The notes: generated by a model from the sequence alone, not told the origin. Counted from the first letter of the stretch, positions 1-13,430 are shown. The stretch: 64,000 nt of DNA from Enterococcus moraviensis ATCC BAA-383 (GCF_000407445.1 NZ_ASWB01000002.1:558001-622000), one strand, 5' to 3'. Numbers and translations are program-made.

Positions 1-686
1 ATGTCGTTTTATTAAATTCTGATTTTAGTTCGATGATTCAAGTATTGAATGAAGGTCGTAGAGTAATCAATAATATAGAGCGCGTTGCATCAATGTATAT
101 GGTAAAAACAATTTATTCAGCGATTCTTGCAGTGACGTTTATCTTTTTATTTTTACCCTACCCATTTGCACCATTACAATTAACGCCAATCAATACTTTG
201 ACTGTGGGAATTCCATCATTTATTTTAGCTTTAGAACCAAATTATCAACGGATAAAAGGACATTTTTTAACGAATATACTACGCATTTCAGTTCCAGGAG
301 CATTGACAGTTGTGTTCAATATTTTAGTCTTACAACTTGCTGGTATTTGGTTTGATTTATCTCACCAAGATGTCTCTACAATGTGTGTTCTATTAACAGG
401 TTGTGTAGGATTTCAGGTGTTGTTAAGAGCTGCACGTCCACTGGATTTGAAAAAGAAAATCATGTTTGGTTTGTTACTTGTGACCTTTCTGATTTGTTTC
501 CTATTTTTCGGTGATTTCTTTATGTTGACATCACTATTTACACGGAATGTGCTATTCTACTTGCCACTTATTCTTGGCAGCAGATCGATTTTCAACTATA
601 TCTCTTTATTCATGACAAGAGCAATCTATGAAGTTGAAAAGAGAAAAGAAAATAGACAGATCAAAAAGAAAAAAAGAGTGATTTAA
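1..686 (+). CDS. Cation-transporting P-type ATPase, C-terminal part (5' truncated by the window)
   Basis: The reading frame is open from the first base, so only the last 228 or so residues are visible. The segment begins just after the hinge region, with the family's typical stretch NEGRRVINNIERVAS, followed by about six hydrophobic segments and a basic tail rich in Lys and Arg. This is the C-terminal membrane domain of a HAD-IC (E1-E2) cation-transporting ATPase. The phosphorylation Asp (DKTG) and the nucleotide domain lie upstream of the window, so the transported ion cannot be stated. A terminator follows directly. Confidence 0.85.
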   Translation, partial: VVLLNSDFSSMIQVLNEGRRVINNIERVASMYMVKTIYSAILAVTFIFLFLPYPFAPLQLTPINTLTVGIPSFILALEPNYQRIKGHFLTNILRISVPGALTVVFNILVLQLAGIWFDLSHQDVSTMCVLLTGCVGFQVLLRAARPLDLKKKIMFGLLLVTFLICFLFFGDFFMLTSLFTRNVLFYLPLILGSRSIFNYISLFMTRAIYEVEKRKENRQIKKKKRVI

Positions 687-693
687 CTCTTGG

Positions 694-739
694 AAAGAAC
701 CTGTGTCAAAACGTATCGTTTTGGTGCTGGTTCTTTTTT
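694..739 (+). terminator. Rho-independent terminator after the P-type ATPase gene
   Basis: AAAGAACC pairs with GGTTCTTT, with an inner CAAAACG/CGTTTTG stem, and the hairpin runs into a stretch of T residues. It starts eight bases after the stop codon. Confidence 0.8.
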
Positions 740-841
740 GTAGTAGAAAAAAGCAACAAAGAATGACAATCATCTTCATTTTTAAAAGCAAAAAATGATT
801 AAGAAAGAGACCATAATTAACCTCTAGAGAAAAACGGATAG

Positions 842-870
842 TTGCAAAGATCAATGTAAATTGTTAAAAT
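842..870 (+). promoter_or_regulatory. Promoter of the yjdI-yjdJ pair
   Basis: TTGCAA and TAAAAT are separated by 17 bases, about 50 bases upstream of the Fe-S protein gene. This is a good sigma-A match. Confidence 0.6.
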
Positions 871-919
871 CAATATATAAAAAACGAACGTAATAAAAAT
901 AGTTGAGGAGGAGAGTTTA

Positions 920-1192
920 ATGGATGGAAGTAAAATTAATGAGAAACCTGTGAATGAATCGATGTTATTAGAACAAGGATATCGTAAATATTCTGGAGAA
1001 AATTTAGATATTTATTACAGTAAGGACATTTGTGCACATATTGGCAATTGTGTTCGTGGGAACGCTGATGTTTTTGAAGTAGGTAGACGCCCGTGGATCA
1101 TTGCTGATAACGGTTCTGTGGAAGAGGATATACGAGTGATCGATTCTTGTCCAAGCGGTGCTTTAAAATACATTCGAAAGGATGGAAAATAG
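920..1192 (+). CDS. yjdI: YjdI-like divergent 4Fe-4S mono-cluster protein
   Basis: A 90-residue protein of the Fer4_19 (PF06902) type. The Cys residues in KDICAHIGNCVRG (about residues 38 and 44) and DSCPSGAL (about residue 77) are the presumed cluster ligands. The start has a strong ribosome binding site (GAGGAGGAG). It is followed after two bases by a small GNAT-like gene, the same pairing as yjdI-yjdJ in E. coli. The function is unknown; a small soluble ferredoxin-like role is the family inference. Confidence 0.75.
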   Translation: MDGSKINEKPVNESMLLEQGYRKYSGENLDIYYSKDICAHIGNCVRGNADVFEVGRRPWIIADNGSVEEDIRVIDSCPSGALKYIRKDGK

Positions 1193-1194
1193 TG

Positions 1195-1470
1195 ATGGAA
1201 ATTAAAGAAGAGAAAGATCGTTTTGTATTGTTAAATGATGAAAATCAAGAAATTGGTGAAATGACTTGGTCCAATGCTGGAGATAAAATGATGATAATCG
1301 ATCATACCTTTGTAGACCCAGCCTATAGAGGACAAAAACTAGCTGAAAAACTAGTGATGAATGGGGTAGAAAAAGCCCGTCGCGAAGAGAAAAAAATTAT
1401 TCCTTTATGTCCATTTGCCAAGAAAGAATTTGATAGAAAGCCTGAATATGGGGATGTTCTAAGAAAATAG
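1195..1470 (+). CDS. yjdJ: YjdJ/NATD1-like small GNAT-fold protein
   Basis: A 91-residue protein with the short acetyltransferase-like domain Acetyltransf_CG (PF14542). The acetyl-CoA-binding stretch PAYRGQKLAEKLV is clear, and the C-terminal CPFAKKEF block is typical of the family. The ATG at 1195 is preferred because AAAGGATGG lies at a normal distance upstream; a GTG one codon earlier overlaps the yjdI stop. The gene is co-transcribed with yjdI. The substrate is unknown. Confidence 0.75.
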   Translation: MEIKEEKDRFVLLNDENQEIGEMTWSNAGDKMMIIDHTFVDPAYRGQKLAEKLVMNGVEKARREEKKIIPLCPFAKKEFDRKPEYGDVLRK

Positions 1471-1551
1471 TCTAGGAATTTACACGCATTTAGATCCATG
1501 AAACCCAATTTTAGATCTATTCAGTCAAGCTTATGTAAATACAGCTAGTAT

Positions 1552-1579
1552 TTGTACAAAAAATATGATAAAGTATAAT
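1552..1579 (+). promoter_or_regulatory. secG promoter
   Basis: TTGTAC and TATAAT are separated by 16 bases. The -10 element lies 34 bases before the secG start codon. Confidence 0.65.
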
Positions 1580-1612
1580 AGATGTATTTTGTGAATAAGG
1601 GAGAATTAGACT

Positions 1613-1849
1613 ATGTATAATTTTATTTTAACACTTGTAATCATCCTTTCAGTAGTGATGGTTATTGCCGTAATGATGCAACCAAGTAAACAAAACAGTG
1701 CAGCAAGTGCATTTACAGGTGGCGCAGATAAACTTTTCGGTAAACAAAAAGCACGCGGATTCGAAGCTGTTATGCAACGCGCAACAGCAATTATTGGTGC
1801 TGTTTGGATGTTACTATTATTTATTTTAGTATTATTATCATCAAAGTAA
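1613..1849 (+). CDS. secG: Protein translocase subunit SecG
   Basis: A 78-residue membrane protein with two hydrophobic helices (about 3-22 and 57-76) joined by a Gly/Ala-rich loop that contains the family signature SAASAFTGGADKLFG. SecG is the small accessory subunit of the SecYEG channel. The length is normal for Firmicutes. secG upstream of rnr and smpB is the usual Firmicute order. It has its own promoter and terminator. Confidence 0.95.
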   Translation: MYNFILTLVIILSVVMVIAVMMQPSKQNSAASAFTGGADKLFGKQKARGFEAVMQRATAIIGAVWMLLLFILVLLSSK

Positions 1850-1859
1850 GACCTTTGAA

Positions 1860-1886
1860 GTCCCTCATCTACTGAGGGACTTTTTT
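1860..1886 (+). terminator. Terminator after secG
   Basis: GTCCCTCA and TGAGGGAC form a perfect 8-bp stem with a five-base loop, followed by six T residues. Confidence 0.9.
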
Positions 1887-1995
1887 CTTTCCCAAAAAAA
1901 TTGAATCCAAGCGCTGAAAACTTCGTGGAAGAACTTTCTTTTCACAAGGTTTTCAACGAATAATGTGCTAAAATGAGAATGAGGTGAATCAGATA

Positions 1996-2760
1996 GTGAA
2001 AACAATAAGTCTACCTAAACCATTATTTACGCAGAATGGTTCTCGTGCAGTGTTACTGTTGCACGCTTATTCAGGAAGTAGTAACGATGTACGGATGTTG
2101 AGCCGTTATTTAGAGAAAGAAAATTATACCGTATATTCCCCAAATTTTTCGGGACATGCAACAGTTTCGCCAGAAGATATTTTAGAAAAAACAACAAATG
2201 ATTGGTGGCAAGATACACTTGATGCCGTTCAGTTTTTAAAAGAACAAGGCTATCAAGAAATAGCTATTTTTGGACTTTCAATGGGTGGTATTTTTACAAT
2301 GCGTGCTCTAACAAGCCAATTAGAAGGCGTGATCGGTGGCGGCTTCTTTTGCTCTCCCATTTTTCCAGTAAAAAATAAGGTTCCAGAAAATTTCCTTTTG
2401 TACGCTGAAAAAGTCTTGAAAACTGCTGGGGTTTCTGCCGAAGAACGAGGAGAACGCTTGAAAAAAATCAAAGAAGCATCCTATGATCAATTAAAGGATA
2501 TTGAAGCTTTTTCAGAGCAAACGGCGAATGCCCTTGGACAAATCAAGATGCCAGTTTTTATGGCACAAGCTGGACAAGATGCCATGATCGATCCGATGGG
2601 GATTTATCAGACTGCTCAAGCATTGACCCAAACACGATTTACATTAAACTGGTATCCAAATAGCGGCCATGTGTTGACGATTGGACCAGATCACAAACAA
2701 TTAGAACAAGATGTATTAGCTTTTTTAAATACACTGTCTTGGAATGAGGAGAAAGAATGA
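1996..2760 (+). CDS. Carboxylesterase of the alpha/beta-hydrolase fold (EstA-like)
   Basis: A protein of about 254 residues. It shows the nucleophile elbow GLSMGG (Ser about 95), an oxyanion-hole stretch [12 protein letters not shown], the acid in QDAMIDP and the catalytic His in NSGHVL near the C-terminus. This matches the short carboxylesterases (Est30 type) that cleave short acyl esters. The GTG at 1996 is chosen because GAGGTGA lies nine bases upstream; an upstream GTG at 1984 overlaps that site. The gene overlaps rnr by ATGA, so the two are translationally coupled. The physiological substrate is unknown. Confidence 0.85.
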   Translation: MKTISLPKPLFTQNGSRAVLLLHAYSGSSNDVRMLSRYLEKENYTVYSPNFSGHATVSPEDILEKTTNDWWQDTLDAVQFLKEQGYQEIAIFGLSMGGIFTMRALTSQLEGVIGGGFFCSPIFPVKNKVPENFLLYAEKVLKTAGVSAEERGERLKKIKEASYDQLKDIEAFSEQTANALGQIKMPVFMAQAGQDAMIDPMGIYQTAQALTQTRFTLNWYPNSGHVLTIGPDHKQLEQDVLAFLNTLSWNEEKE

Positions 2761-5105
2761 CAAAACAAACAATTAAGGAGAAAATCCTATTTTTCATAGA
2801 AAATCATACAAAGAAAAGTTTTTCTATGGAAGAAATCGCGGAAGGCTTGCAACTACAAAAAAGTTCAGATTTTAAACTGCTTGTTCAAACCATTGCAACA
2901 ATGGAACGCGAAAAATTAGTAGAATTCACTAAAAAAGGCAAGATTCGTTTGCCACAAAAAATGGGGGATATAGAAGGAACGTTTCGTGCAAATGAGCGAG
3001 GCTTTGGCTTTGTGACGATCGACCCTGAAGAGGCAGATGTCTATATCCCAAAAGAAGCGGTTAATTTCGCAATGGATGGAGACACCGTATTGATCGAGAT
3101 TGTTCAGCCAGCAGATGCTTTTTCAGATCGTGGTGCTGAAGGTAAAATAGTAGAGATCAAAACCCGTGCAATCACTCAAGTGGTTGGTGAATTTATTGCC
3201 TATGATGAAAAAGAAGTGAGTGAAACAGACCTATATGGTTACGCAGTTCCAAAAGATAAAAAGATGACTGGTCTAACGTTCAATATTGCAGCGCAAGGAA
3301 TCAAACCCGTAGATGGCAGTATTGTAATCGTAGAAGTAACCCATTATCCAGAAAAAGAATACCCAAAAAGTTTAGAAGGAATCGTGAAAAAAGTTGTTGG
3401 GCATAAAAATGATCCTGGCATGGATATCTTATCTATCGTTGTGGCACATGGTATTCCAACTAGTTTTCCAGATGAGGTAATCGTTGAAGCGGATCAAGTA
3501 CCAGATACCATCACTGAAGCAGATATTGAAGGACGTAGAGATTTACGTGATCAATTGATCGTAACGATCGATGGAGAAGATGCTAAAGATTTGGATGATG
3601 CTGTAACTGTACGCAAGTTAGAGAATGGCAACTATTTTTTAGGGGTGCATATTGCAGATGTTTCTTATTACGTCACTGAAGGTAGTGAGTTAGACCAAGA
3701 AGCCTATGAACGTGGCACAAGTGTCTATTTAACAGATCGAGTGGTACCAATGATTCCTCAACGATTGTCGAATGGAATATGCTCGTTGAACCCTAACGTG
3801 CCTAGACTTACAATGAGCTGTGAGATGGAAATCACACCTGAAGGACATATTGTGAAACATGATATTTTTCAAAGTGTGATTCAAACTACTGAACGTATGA
3901 CCTACACAGCAGTTAATGAAATGTTAGAGGAACAAAAACCAGAAACGATGAAACGCTACAAAAAATTAATAACGATGTTTAAAGAAATGGGAGAACTTCA
4001 TCACATTCTTGAACAAATGCGAGAAAAACGTGGGGCCATCTCTTTTGAAGATCGCGAAGCGAAAGTTCTGGTAGATCCTGAAGGCCATCCTCACGACATT
4101 TTACTTCGAACTCGTGGTGTGGGTGAACGATTGATTGAATCGTTTATGTTAGCCGCCAACGAAACAGTTGCAAAACATTTCAATGACTTGAAATTGCCAT
4201 TTATCTATCGAATTCACGAACAACCAAAAGAGGAAAAAATGCAACGTTTCTTTGACTTTGCAGCTGTCTTAGGTATTTTAGTCAAAGGCACAAAAGCGGA
4301 TATTACACCAAAAGACTTGCAAAGAGTTCTGGAACAAGTAGCAGATAAACCAGAAGAAGCTGTAATCAACACGATGTTACTACGTAGTATGCAACAAGCA
4401 CGTTATTCTGAAGACAACTATGGACACTATGGTTTAGCAGCAGAATACTATACACACTTTACTTCGCCGATCCGTCGTTATCCTGATTTGATCGTACACC
4501 GATTGATTCGTAGCTATGCAGGAAACATTTCAGAAAAGCTGAAAGAAAAGTGGGAACAGGACTTACCAGATATCGCGGATCATAGTTCAAGAATGGAACG
4601 CCGAGCAGTTGAAACTGAACGAGAAGTTGACTCAATGAAAAAAGCTGAGTTTATGGCTGACAAAATTGGTGAAGAATACGATGGTATTATTAGTTCCGTC
4701 ACTCGTTTTGGCCTTTTCGTAGAATTACCGAATACTATCGAAGGCTTGATCCATGTCAATAATTTGAAGCAAGATTATTTCCATTTTATTGAAAATCATA
4801 TGGCACTAGTTGGCGAGCGAACAGGTATGACACTGAAAATTGGACAAAAAATCAAAGTCAAAGTAGAAAAGGCAGATCCGGAAACGAGAGAAATTGATTT
4901 TGAATTCCTTGAAGCAGAAGAAGTTGAAAGGATCGAAGCACCCAAACAAAAGAAACGTCAGGATAGCCGTCGAAAACGTGGTTCGGATCGAAAAGAGATG
5001 GATAAAAAGCCATTCTCACAAAAGAAAAATAAGAAAAAAGGCAAAAAGCCATTCTATAAAGAAGTAGCCAAGAAGAAAAAACCTAAGAAACAAAAGAAAA
5101 AATAG
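2757..5105 (+). CDS. rnr: Ribonuclease R
   Basis: A 782-residue 3'-5' exoribonuclease that degrades structured RNA. In order it has an N-terminal winged-helix region (about 1-70), cold-shock-type RNA-binding domains (about 75-230), the RNB catalytic domain with the metal-binding Asp cluster in [14 protein letters not shown] (about 270), an S1 domain (about 640-720, starting [15 protein letters not shown]) and a Lys-rich tail of roughly 60 residues. The gene starts inside the esterase stop codon and is followed by smpB. RNase R works with SmpB-tmRNA in ribosome rescue, which fits the pairing. Confidence 0.97.
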   Translation: MTKQTIKEKILFFIENHTKKSFSMEEIAEGLQLQKSSDFKLLVQTIATMEREKLVEFTKKGKIRLPQKMGDIEGTFRANERGFGFVTIDPEEADVYIPKEAVNFAMDGDTVLIEIVQPADAFSDRGAEGKIVEIKTRAITQVVGEFIAYDEKEVSETDLYGYAVPKDKKMTGLTFNIAAQGIKPVDGSIVIVEVTHYPEKEYPKSLEGIVKKVVGHKNDPGMDILSIVVAHGIPTSFPDEVIVEADQVPDTITEADIEGRRDLRDQLIVTIDGEDAKDLDDAVTVRKLENGNYFLGVHIADVSYYVTEGSELDQEAYERGTSVYLTDRVVPMIPQRLSNGICSLNPNVPRLTMSCEMEITPEGHIVKHDIFQSVIQTTERMTYTAVNEMLEEQKPETMKRYKKLITMFKEMGELHHILEQMREKRGAISFEDREAKVLVDPEGHPHDILLRTRGVGERLIESFMLAANETVAKHFNDLKLPFIYRIHEQPKEEKMQRFFDFAAVLGILVKGTKADITPKDLQRVLEQVADKPEEAVINTMLLRSMQQARYSEDNYGHYGLAAEYYTHFTSPIRRYPDLIVHRLIRSYAGNISEKLKEKWEQDLPDIADHSSRMERRAVETEREVDSMKKAEFMADKIGEEYDGIISSVTRFGLFVELPNTIEGLIHVNNLKQDYFHFIENHMALVGERTGMTLKIGQKIKVKVEKADPETREIDFEFLEAEEVERIEAPKQKKRQDSRRKRGSDRKEMDKKPFSQKKNKKKGKKPFYKEVAKKKKPKKQKKK

Positions 5106-5122
5106 AAAACGGAGGAATGGGT

Positions 5123-5587
5123 ATGCCAAAAGGGGAAGGTAAGCTGATTGCCCAAAATCGTAAAGCAAGGCATGACTATACTGTTGTTGATACGATGGAA
5201 GCAGGAATTGTGTTACAAGGAACGGAAATCAAATCGATTCGTAATGGACGAATCAATTTAAAAGATGGTTTTGCTAGAATTAGAAATGGAGAAGCCTACC
5301 TGCTCAATGTGCATATCAGTCCTTATGAGCAGGGAAATATCTTTAATCATGATCCTTTAAGAACAAGAAAATTATTACTTCATAAAAAACAAATTGCAAA
5401 ACTAATCGCTGAAACTAAAAATACTGGAATCACAATCGTCCCGTTAAAAGTATATATTCGCAATGGATATGCCAAAGTCTTGATAGGGCTTGCCAAAGGG
5501 AAAAAACAATACGATAAACGGGAAGATCTTAAACGCAAAGAAATCAATCGAGAAATTAGTCGAACACTAAAAAATAATTTGCGTTGA
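5123..5587 (+). CDS. smpB: SsrA-binding protein SmpB
   Basis: A 154-residue tmRNA-binding protein of normal length. The core [20 protein letters not shown] and the basic C-terminal tail are characteristic. The ATG at 5123 is preferred: GGAGG ends seven bases upstream, whereas the ATG at 5117 sits almost on top of it. No ssrA (tmRNA) gene is seen next to it. Confidence 0.95.
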   Translation: MPKGEGKLIAQNRKARHDYTVVDTMEAGIVLQGTEIKSIRNGRINLKDGFARIRNGEAYLLNVHISPYEQGNIFNHDPLRTRKLLLHKKQIAKLIAETKNTGITIVPLKVYIRNGYAKVLIGLAKGKKQYDKREDLKRKEINREISRTLKNNLR

Positions 5588-5689
5588 TTTAGTAAAAATT
5601 ATGTAATTTTTGAATGAAATAACCTCATTTTATTCTTGAATTTATTCTTTTTCGCATATTTGTTTTCTTTGCTTTATCTTATGTGAAAA

Positions 5690-5760
5690 ATTTGGTAGAG
5701 TGTAAGGAAACTGATGAGTTTTCATCGTTTTTTCAGTAACCAATCTTCGTACTACCAAAT
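5690..5760 (+). other. Nested inverted repeats between smpB and atpB
   Basis: The 339-base gap between smpB and atpB holds no gene. ATTTGGTAG (5690-5698) is perfectly complementary to CTACCAAAT (5752-5760). Inside, ACTGA (5710-5714) pairs with TCAGT (5733-5737), and GATGA (5713-5717) can alternatively pair with TCATC (5722-5726) ahead of a T-run. It may act as the smpB terminator or as a larger folded element. This assignment is inference. Confidence 0.45.
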
Positions 5761-5766
5761 ACTAAC

Positions 5767-5812
5767 TGGACCCCTTTCTTTTACTATTTTGTCAGATTAA
5801 AAGAAGTGTCCA
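5767..5812. repeat. Inverted repeat just upstream of the atp promoter
   Basis: TGGAC/GTCCA and TTCTTTTA/TAAAAGAA form a two-part stem of 13 bp around a 14-base loop. It ends 17 bases before the -35 box of the atp promoter, so it could be a terminator for upstream transcripts or an operator. There is no strong T-run. Confidence 0.5.
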
Positions 5813-5829
5813 ATTTTCATGAAATTCTT

Positions 5830-5858
5830 TTGAAATTATTCATCGTTGGTGGTATGAT
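5830..5858 (+). promoter_or_regulatory. atp operon promoter
   Basis: TTGAAA and TATGAT are separated by exactly 17 bases. The leader to atpB is about 60 bases. No other comparable promoter is seen inside the operon. Confidence 0.75.
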
Positions 5859-5926
5859 ACGTGTGGTTAAGAAATAGAAGCCTTTTTAAGCTTCTTGCAA
5901 GTTTGTTGGAAAAGAGGTGAATTAAT

Positions 5927-6643
5927 TTGGAAGAGAAGACACTGCTCTTCAATATTGGGCCAATTTGGTTTGATGGAACGATTTGTTTAATGGTTCTGTT
6001 AACATGTGTCATTGTCTTTGGGATAGTATATTTCTGCACAAGGAATATTCAAATGAAACCAAAAGGCAAACAAAATGTCATTGAGTATCTCATTGATTTT
6101 GTTCGGAGTATCATTACCGACAATATGCCAAGTAAAGAAGTAACAAATTTTCACCTACTAGCATTCACGATGTTTATGTTCGTTTTAGTTGCTAATATTA
6201 TTGGTTTAGTAACAAAAGTGGCAATCGGGGATTATACGTATTGGAAGAGCCCAACAGCCGATCCAATGGTTACCTTGACATTAGCATTGATCATGATTGC
6301 TTTAACACATTTCTTCAGTGTTAGTCGTTTTGGCTTAAAAGGATATTTCAAAAACAGCTTTTTAAGTCCAGTATCTTTCCTAATGCCGATTAAGTTGATG
6401 GAAGAATTTACGAACTTGCTTACATTGGCACTACGTTTATACGGAAATATTTTTGCCGGTGAAGTTTTACTTGGACTGATTGCAGGACTTGTATCAAGTG
6501 TAGGACTTTGGACGATTCCACTCGCAATACCGCTAGAAATGATTTGGCTAGCCTTTTCATTGTTTATCGGTGCAATTCAAGCATTTATTTTTGTAACATT
6601 ATCAATGGTTTACATGGCTCATAAAGTTGAAGTCGAAGAATAA
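5927..6643 (+). CDS. atpB: F-type ATP synthase subunit a
   Basis: A 238-residue membrane subunit of the F0 proton channel. It has five or six hydrophobic helices and the conserved helix [19 protein letters not shown], with the essential Arg in ALRLYGN. It starts with TTG, seven bases after GAGGTG; no better ATG is present. It is the first gene of the atp operon. Confidence 0.95.
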   Translation: MEEKTLLFNIGPIWFDGTICLMVLLTCVIVFGIVYFCTRNIQMKPKGKQNVIEYLIDFVRSIITDNMPSKEVTNFHLLAFTMFMFVLVANIIGLVTKVAIGDYTYWKSPTADPMVTLTLALIMIALTHFFSVSRFGLKGYFKNSFLSPVSFLMPIKLMEEFTNLLTLALRLYGNIFAGEVLLGLIAGLVSSVGLWTIPLAIPLEMIWLAFSLFIGAIQAFIFVTLSMVYMAHKVEVEE

Positions 6644-6684
6644 ACAATATATACAAACAACTATTTCTTAGGAGGAAAACAATA

Positions 6685-6897
6685 ATGAATTATATCGCAG
6701 CAGCAATCGCAGTTTTCGGAGCAGCAATCGGAGCAGCATACGGTAACGGAAAAGTTATTTCAAAAACAATCGAATCAATGACACGCCAACCAGAAATGGC
6801 TGGACAACTTAGAACAACAATGTTTATCGGGGTAGCCTTGATCGAAGCGGTTCCTATTCTAGGTGTAGTTATTGCATTGTTATTAGTGCTTAAATAA
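6685..6897 (+). CDS. atpE: F-type ATP synthase subunit c
   Basis: A 70-residue hairpin of two membrane helices with the Gly/Ala-rich first helix and the polar loop RQPE. The proton-binding carboxylate is Glu54 (in [10 protein letters not shown]). The ribosome binding site is strong (AGGAGGAAA), as expected for the subunit needed in about ten copies. A 220-base gap with strong RNA structure separates it from atpF. Confidence 0.97.
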   Translation: MNYIAAAIAVFGAAIGAAYGNGKVISKTIESMTRQPEMAGQLRTTMFIGVALIEAVPILGVVIALLLVLK

Positions 6898-6931
6898 TCC
6901 CTTTAGAAGGCAGGACGCTGAGTTTTTAAAA

Positions 6932-7029
6932 CGCCACGCGTTACTGCTTTCTTTGCTGCGAATCACAGCGACTGCCTCCGGCAGAGCTGATGATGAGCAG
7001 TACTTGGCGAACAAAGAGAGCGAAGTAAC
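6932..7029 (+). other. Structured intercistronic region between atpE and atpF
   Basis: The gap of 220 bases is visibly more GC-rich than its surroundings and codes for nothing. GTTACT (6940-6945) pairs with AGTAAC (7024-7029), continued by CTTTG/CAAAG (6951-6955 and 7012-7016). Inside are CTGC/GCAG (6956-6959 and 6997-7000) and CTGCC-TCC-GGCAG (6972-6984). CGCCA (6932-6936) and TGGCG (7005-7009) offer an alternative pairing. It probably controls processing, stability or read-through after atpE. Confidence 0.6.
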
Positions 7030-7117
7030 CTATTAAAAGAACCACCAAGCTTATTCAAAAAAAGTAATGGAACCATAATCAACACAGAGAATTGCAGAGA
7101 AAGGAAGTTGAAACTTC

Positions 7118-7645
7118 ATGCTAGATTATTTAGTAATCGGTGAAGCAGGACCTAGTACAACAATCGGGACAATGATTGTTGTAAGTGGCGCTTTTCTAAT
7201 TTTGATGCTTCTAATCAAGAAATTCGCTTGGGAAGCAATCACTGATATGTTAAAAAAACGTGAAGATAAAATTGCCAACGATTTAGATTCTGCAGAACAA
7301 TCTCGAATCGCAGCTGCTAAGTTGCAAGAAGAACGCCAACAAAAATTGCTTTCTTCTAAATCAGAAGCAGCAGACATTATCAAAAATGCGAAAGAGAGTG
7401 GAGACCAAAACCGCCAAAAAATCTTATCAGAAACCAATGATGAAGTGTCCCGTTTACGAGAAAAAGCACGTCAAGACATCTCTCAGGAACATGAAGAAGC
7501 GTTGGCATCTGTTAAAGATGAAGTAGCAAGTTTGTCTCTACAAATTGCGGAGAAAATTTTAAATAAGGAATTGACGCCGGATGCACATGATTCATTGATC
7601 AATTCTTATATTGAAGGCTTAGGTAAGTCAAATGAAGTTAGATAA
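7118..7645 (+). CDS. atpF: F-type ATP synthase subunit b
   Basis: A 175-residue stator subunit with one N-terminal membrane helix (about 18-36) followed by a long charged coiled coil. It anchors the F1 part against rotation together with delta. AAGGAAG lies upstream of the ATG. The last 14 bases overlap atpH, which implies translational coupling. Confidence 0.95.
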   Translation: MLDYLVIGEAGPSTTIGTMIVVSGAFLILMLLIKKFAWEAITDMLKKREDKIANDLDSAEQSRIAAAKLQEERQQKLLSSKSEAADIIKNAKESGDQNRQKILSETNDEVSRLREKARQDISQEHEEALASVKDEVASLSLQIAEKILNKELTPDAHDSLINSYIEGLGKSNEVR

Positions 7646-8174
7646 GTATACAGTAGGTAAACGCTATGGCAAAGCTTTGTTTGAGTTGGCGATTGAAAAG
7701 CAAGAAGCTGATAGCATCTATCAAGACTTATTAAAACTTAGAGAAATCTACCAAGAAGTTCCAGATTTAGGCGATATTTTAAGTGATGTCCGTCTTGAAC
7801 CTTATGAAAAAGATGAAATCATGAAACAGTTAGTTAGTGGTTTTACAGGGACAACAGAAAATTTCTTATATGTGGTGTATAACTACTCACGTATGAATGA
7901 TCTATTATTGATGATCGACGAATACGAACGACGTTACGATGAACACAAAAGTTTACTTTTAGGAACAGCGTTGACTGCCGTTCCATTAACGAAAGAGCAA
8001 CATCAATTAATGGAAGAAAAAGCTGCAAAACTTTTAGGCTATGAACAAGCAAATCTAATTAATTTGATCGATCCTGAAATTGTTGGCGGCGTAATCATTG
8101 AAGCCAATTACAAAGTAATCGACGGTAGTATCCACAAACAGTTAGAACGAATCCAAGAATTGTTATTAAAATAA
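7632..8174 (+). CDS. atpH: F-type ATP synthase subunit delta
   Basis: A 180-residue peripheral stator protein of normal length, starting [19 protein letters not shown] and ending with the typical [20 protein letters not shown] block. The start codon lies inside the end of atpF. Confidence 0.95.
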   Translation: MKLDKYTVGKRYGKALFELAIEKQEADSIYQDLLKLREIYQEVPDLGDILSDVRLEPYEKDEIMKQLVSGFTGTTENFLYVVYNYSRMNDLLLMIDEYERRYDEHKSLLLGTALTAVPLTKEQHQLMEEKAAKLLGYEQANLINLIDPEIVGGVIIEANYKVIDGSIHKQLERIQELLLK

Positions 8175-8202
8175 CGTTCAGCACAATAAAGAGGTGAATT
8201 GA

Positions 8203-9759
<1,557 letters not shown>

Positions 9760-9774
9760 GAGAGGTGACAAGAA

Positions 9775-10695
9775 TTGGGTGCTTCATTAAATGAAATAAA
9801 ACAACGCATTGCTTCAACAAAAAAAACCAGTCAAATCACCAATGCTATGCAGATGGTTTCTGGTGCCAAACTGACAAAATCAGAAGCGGCTTCTAGAAGT
9901 TTTCAAGAATATGCGTCAAAAATCCGTTCTATCGTTACACATCTTGTGGCAGCGCAATTAAGTGATCTAGAAGAATTAGATTCATATGATAATGAAGATG
10001 CATCTGAATCAGGCAACTATCATATGATGTTGACATCACGTCCAGTGAAAAAAACAGGTTATATCGTGATCACGTCTGATAAAGGATTGGTCGGCGGATA
10101 TAATAGTTCTATTTTAAAACAGACGATGAAAATGATGACAGATGATCATGACTCGCAAGATGAATTTGTCCTGATCGCCATTGGTGGAACGGGAGCGGAT
10201 TTCTTTAAAGCGCGTGGAATAAATGTAGCCTATGAACTTCGTGGCCTAACAGATCAACCTAGTTTTGATGAAGTTAGAAAAATTGTTTCAACAGCGACTA
10301 CAATGTATGAGAATGAAGTGTTTGATGAATTGTATGTTTGTTACAATCACCATATCAATTCACTAACAAGTCAATTTCGTGTTGAAAAAATGCTGCCAAT
10401 TTCAGACCTAGATCCAGATGAAGCGACAACATATGAGCAAGAATATATTTTAGAACCTTCGGAAGAAGCAATTTTAGATAATTTATTACCTCAATATGCT
10501 GAAAGCTTGATCTATGGGGCTATTATTGATGCCAAAACAGCTGAACATGCTGCTGGAATGACTGCGATGAAAACAGCCACTGATAATGCACAAAATATTA
10601 TTAGTGATTTGACGATTTCATACAATCGAGCTCGTCAAGGCGCGATTACACAAGAAATCACCGAAATCGTTGCAGGTGCTGCAGCATTAGAGTAA
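9775..10695 (+). CDS. atpG: F-type ATP synthase subunit gamma
   Basis: The 306-residue central shaft. Both termini form long helices: the N-terminal [20 protein letters not shown] and the C-terminal [20 protein letters not shown] are diagnostic. The start is TTG, with GAGGTGA seven bases upstream. A 255-base structured gap follows before atpD. Confidence 0.96.
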   Translation: MGASLNEIKQRIASTKKTSQITNAMQMVSGAKLTKSEAASRSFQEYASKIRSIVTHLVAAQLSDLEELDSYDNEDASESGNYHMMLTSRPVKKTGYIVITSDKGLVGGYNSSILKQTMKMMTDDHDSQDEFVLIAIGGTGADFFKARGINVAYELRGLTDQPSFDEVRKIVSTATTMYENEVFDELYVCYNHHINSLTSQFRVEKMLPISDLDPDEATTYEQEYILEPSEEAILDNLLPQYAESLIYGAIIDAKTAEHAAGMTAMKTATDNAQNIISDLTISYNRARQGAITQEITEIVAGAAALE

Positions 10696-10705
10696 ATAAT
10701 TAGAA

Positions 10706-12357
<1,652 letters not shown>

Positions 12358-12374
12358 AAGGAGGAGACACAGAA

Positions 12375-12794
12375 ATGGATTGTTTAACTGTCAATGTGGT
12401 GACTCCTGATGGATTGGTTTATGATCATCATGCAATGATCGTTGTTGCAAAAACAACAGATGGTGAAATTGGGATCTTGCCTAAACATGCACCAATCATT
12501 GTTCCTTTAGCGATCGATGAAGTTCGTGTAAAAAGAACAGACTCTGATACACACGTAGATTGGATTGCGGTCAATGGTGGCATTATGGAAGTTCGTGATA
12601 ATGTAGTGTCAATCATTGCTGATAGTGCAGAACGTGAAAGAGATATTGATGTAAGCCGTGCAGAACGTGCAAAACAACGAGCTGAACGTATGATTGAAAA
12701 AGCGAAAGAAAATGCAAATACGGATGAACTACGCCGTGCAACAGTTGCTCTTCATCGTGCAATCAATCGAATCAATGTGTCAAAACATACGTAA
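12375..12794 (+). CDS. atpC: F-type ATP synthase subunit epsilon
   Basis: A 139-residue protein with the N-terminal beta-sandwich ([11 protein letters not shown]) and a C-terminal helical hairpin rich in Arg, Ala and Glu. It couples shaft rotation to catalysis and can inhibit ATP hydrolysis. It is the last gene of the operon, followed by a terminator. Confidence 0.95.
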   Translation: MDCLTVNVVTPDGLVYDHHAMIVVAKTTDGEIGILPKHAPIIVPLAIDEVRVKRTDSDTHVDWIAVNGGIMEVRDNVVSIIADSAERERDIDVSRAERAKQRAERMIEKAKENANTDELRRATVALHRAINRINVSKHT

Positions 12795-12805
12795 AAAAAT
12801 AAAAG

Positions 12806-12845
12806 GAACTGAGGCAGATTTTAAAGTCTCAGTTCGCTTTTTCTT
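12806..12845 (+). terminator. atp operon terminator
   Basis: GAACTGAG and CTCAGTTC form a perfect 8-bp stem and are followed by a T-rich tract. The remaining bases up to 13087 hold no recognisable gene or clear promoter. Confidence 0.8.
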
Positions 12846-13087
12846 TATAAAAGTTATACATACATATATTCTTTTGAAAAAATTAAGAATCTTTATTTTT
12901 TGTTTTCAGTTATTTGTGATAAACTAATTTTATGTACTTAGTGGAGCTGCGACAGCTTTGCCAAAAATAAACTGTAACGGTTAGCAAAAAAACAGGGATA
13001 GTTGTTTTTATCGAAGTGAAACATGCCTATTATCGTTTTGAGGTTAACTAGTTTCATGAGTTACGCTTTAAATAAAGGAGAGTATCT

Positions 13088-13324
13088 ATGCAATTTTTTG
13101 GTCTTGATGCAGTGATTCGAATCATCTGCCACATGATGTTTATTTATGTGAGCTTTTGGGCGATGCAATCAATTAGAATAGAACAGTTCTTCAAGGCTCA
13201 TCAAACCTCTCAAGTACGGTTACTGATCGTTCTGTTTTCAATCGTTATCGGATACACGGTAAGCTCGTTTTTCTTAGAGTTTCTTGCGCTATGTCGCAAC
13301 TTATTTATTGTTATTTTTCCATAA
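13088..13324 (+). CDS. DUF1146 family small membrane protein (YwzB-like)
   Basis: A 78-residue protein with two hydrophobic helices and the family pattern IICHMMFIYVSFWAMQSI near the N-terminus. DUF1146 proteins lie directly upstream of murA in many Firmicutes, as here. The function is unknown. AAAGGAGAG gives a good ribosome binding site. Confidence 0.8.
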   Translation: MQFFGLDAVIRIICHMMFIYVSFWAMQSIRIEQFFKAHQTSQVRLLIVLFSIVIGYTVSSFFLEFLALCRNLFIVIFP

Positions 13325-13357
13325 GGATCGATGAATAAAAAGAAAAGGTACTAATTG

Positions 13358-13377
13358 TTGACAAATAGTGGTATAAT
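13358..13377 (+). promoter_or_regulatory. murA promoter (extended -10)
   Basis: TGGTATAAT (13369-13377) is an ideal extended -10 element. A TTGACA at 13358 is only eight bases upstream and is too close to act as its -35 box, so the extended -10 probably carries recognition. Confidence 0.6.
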
Positions 13378-13430
13378 AGAAAAGATTTTGGATCGAAGCA
13401 TCCAATTCTAACTTTTTTGGGGGGAACAAA

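Noticed and set aside
5588-5926. Possible tmRNA (ssrA) gene after smpB
   Set aside because: The gap shows no tRNA-like ends and no recognisable tag-peptide frame; only AT-rich inverted repeats are present.
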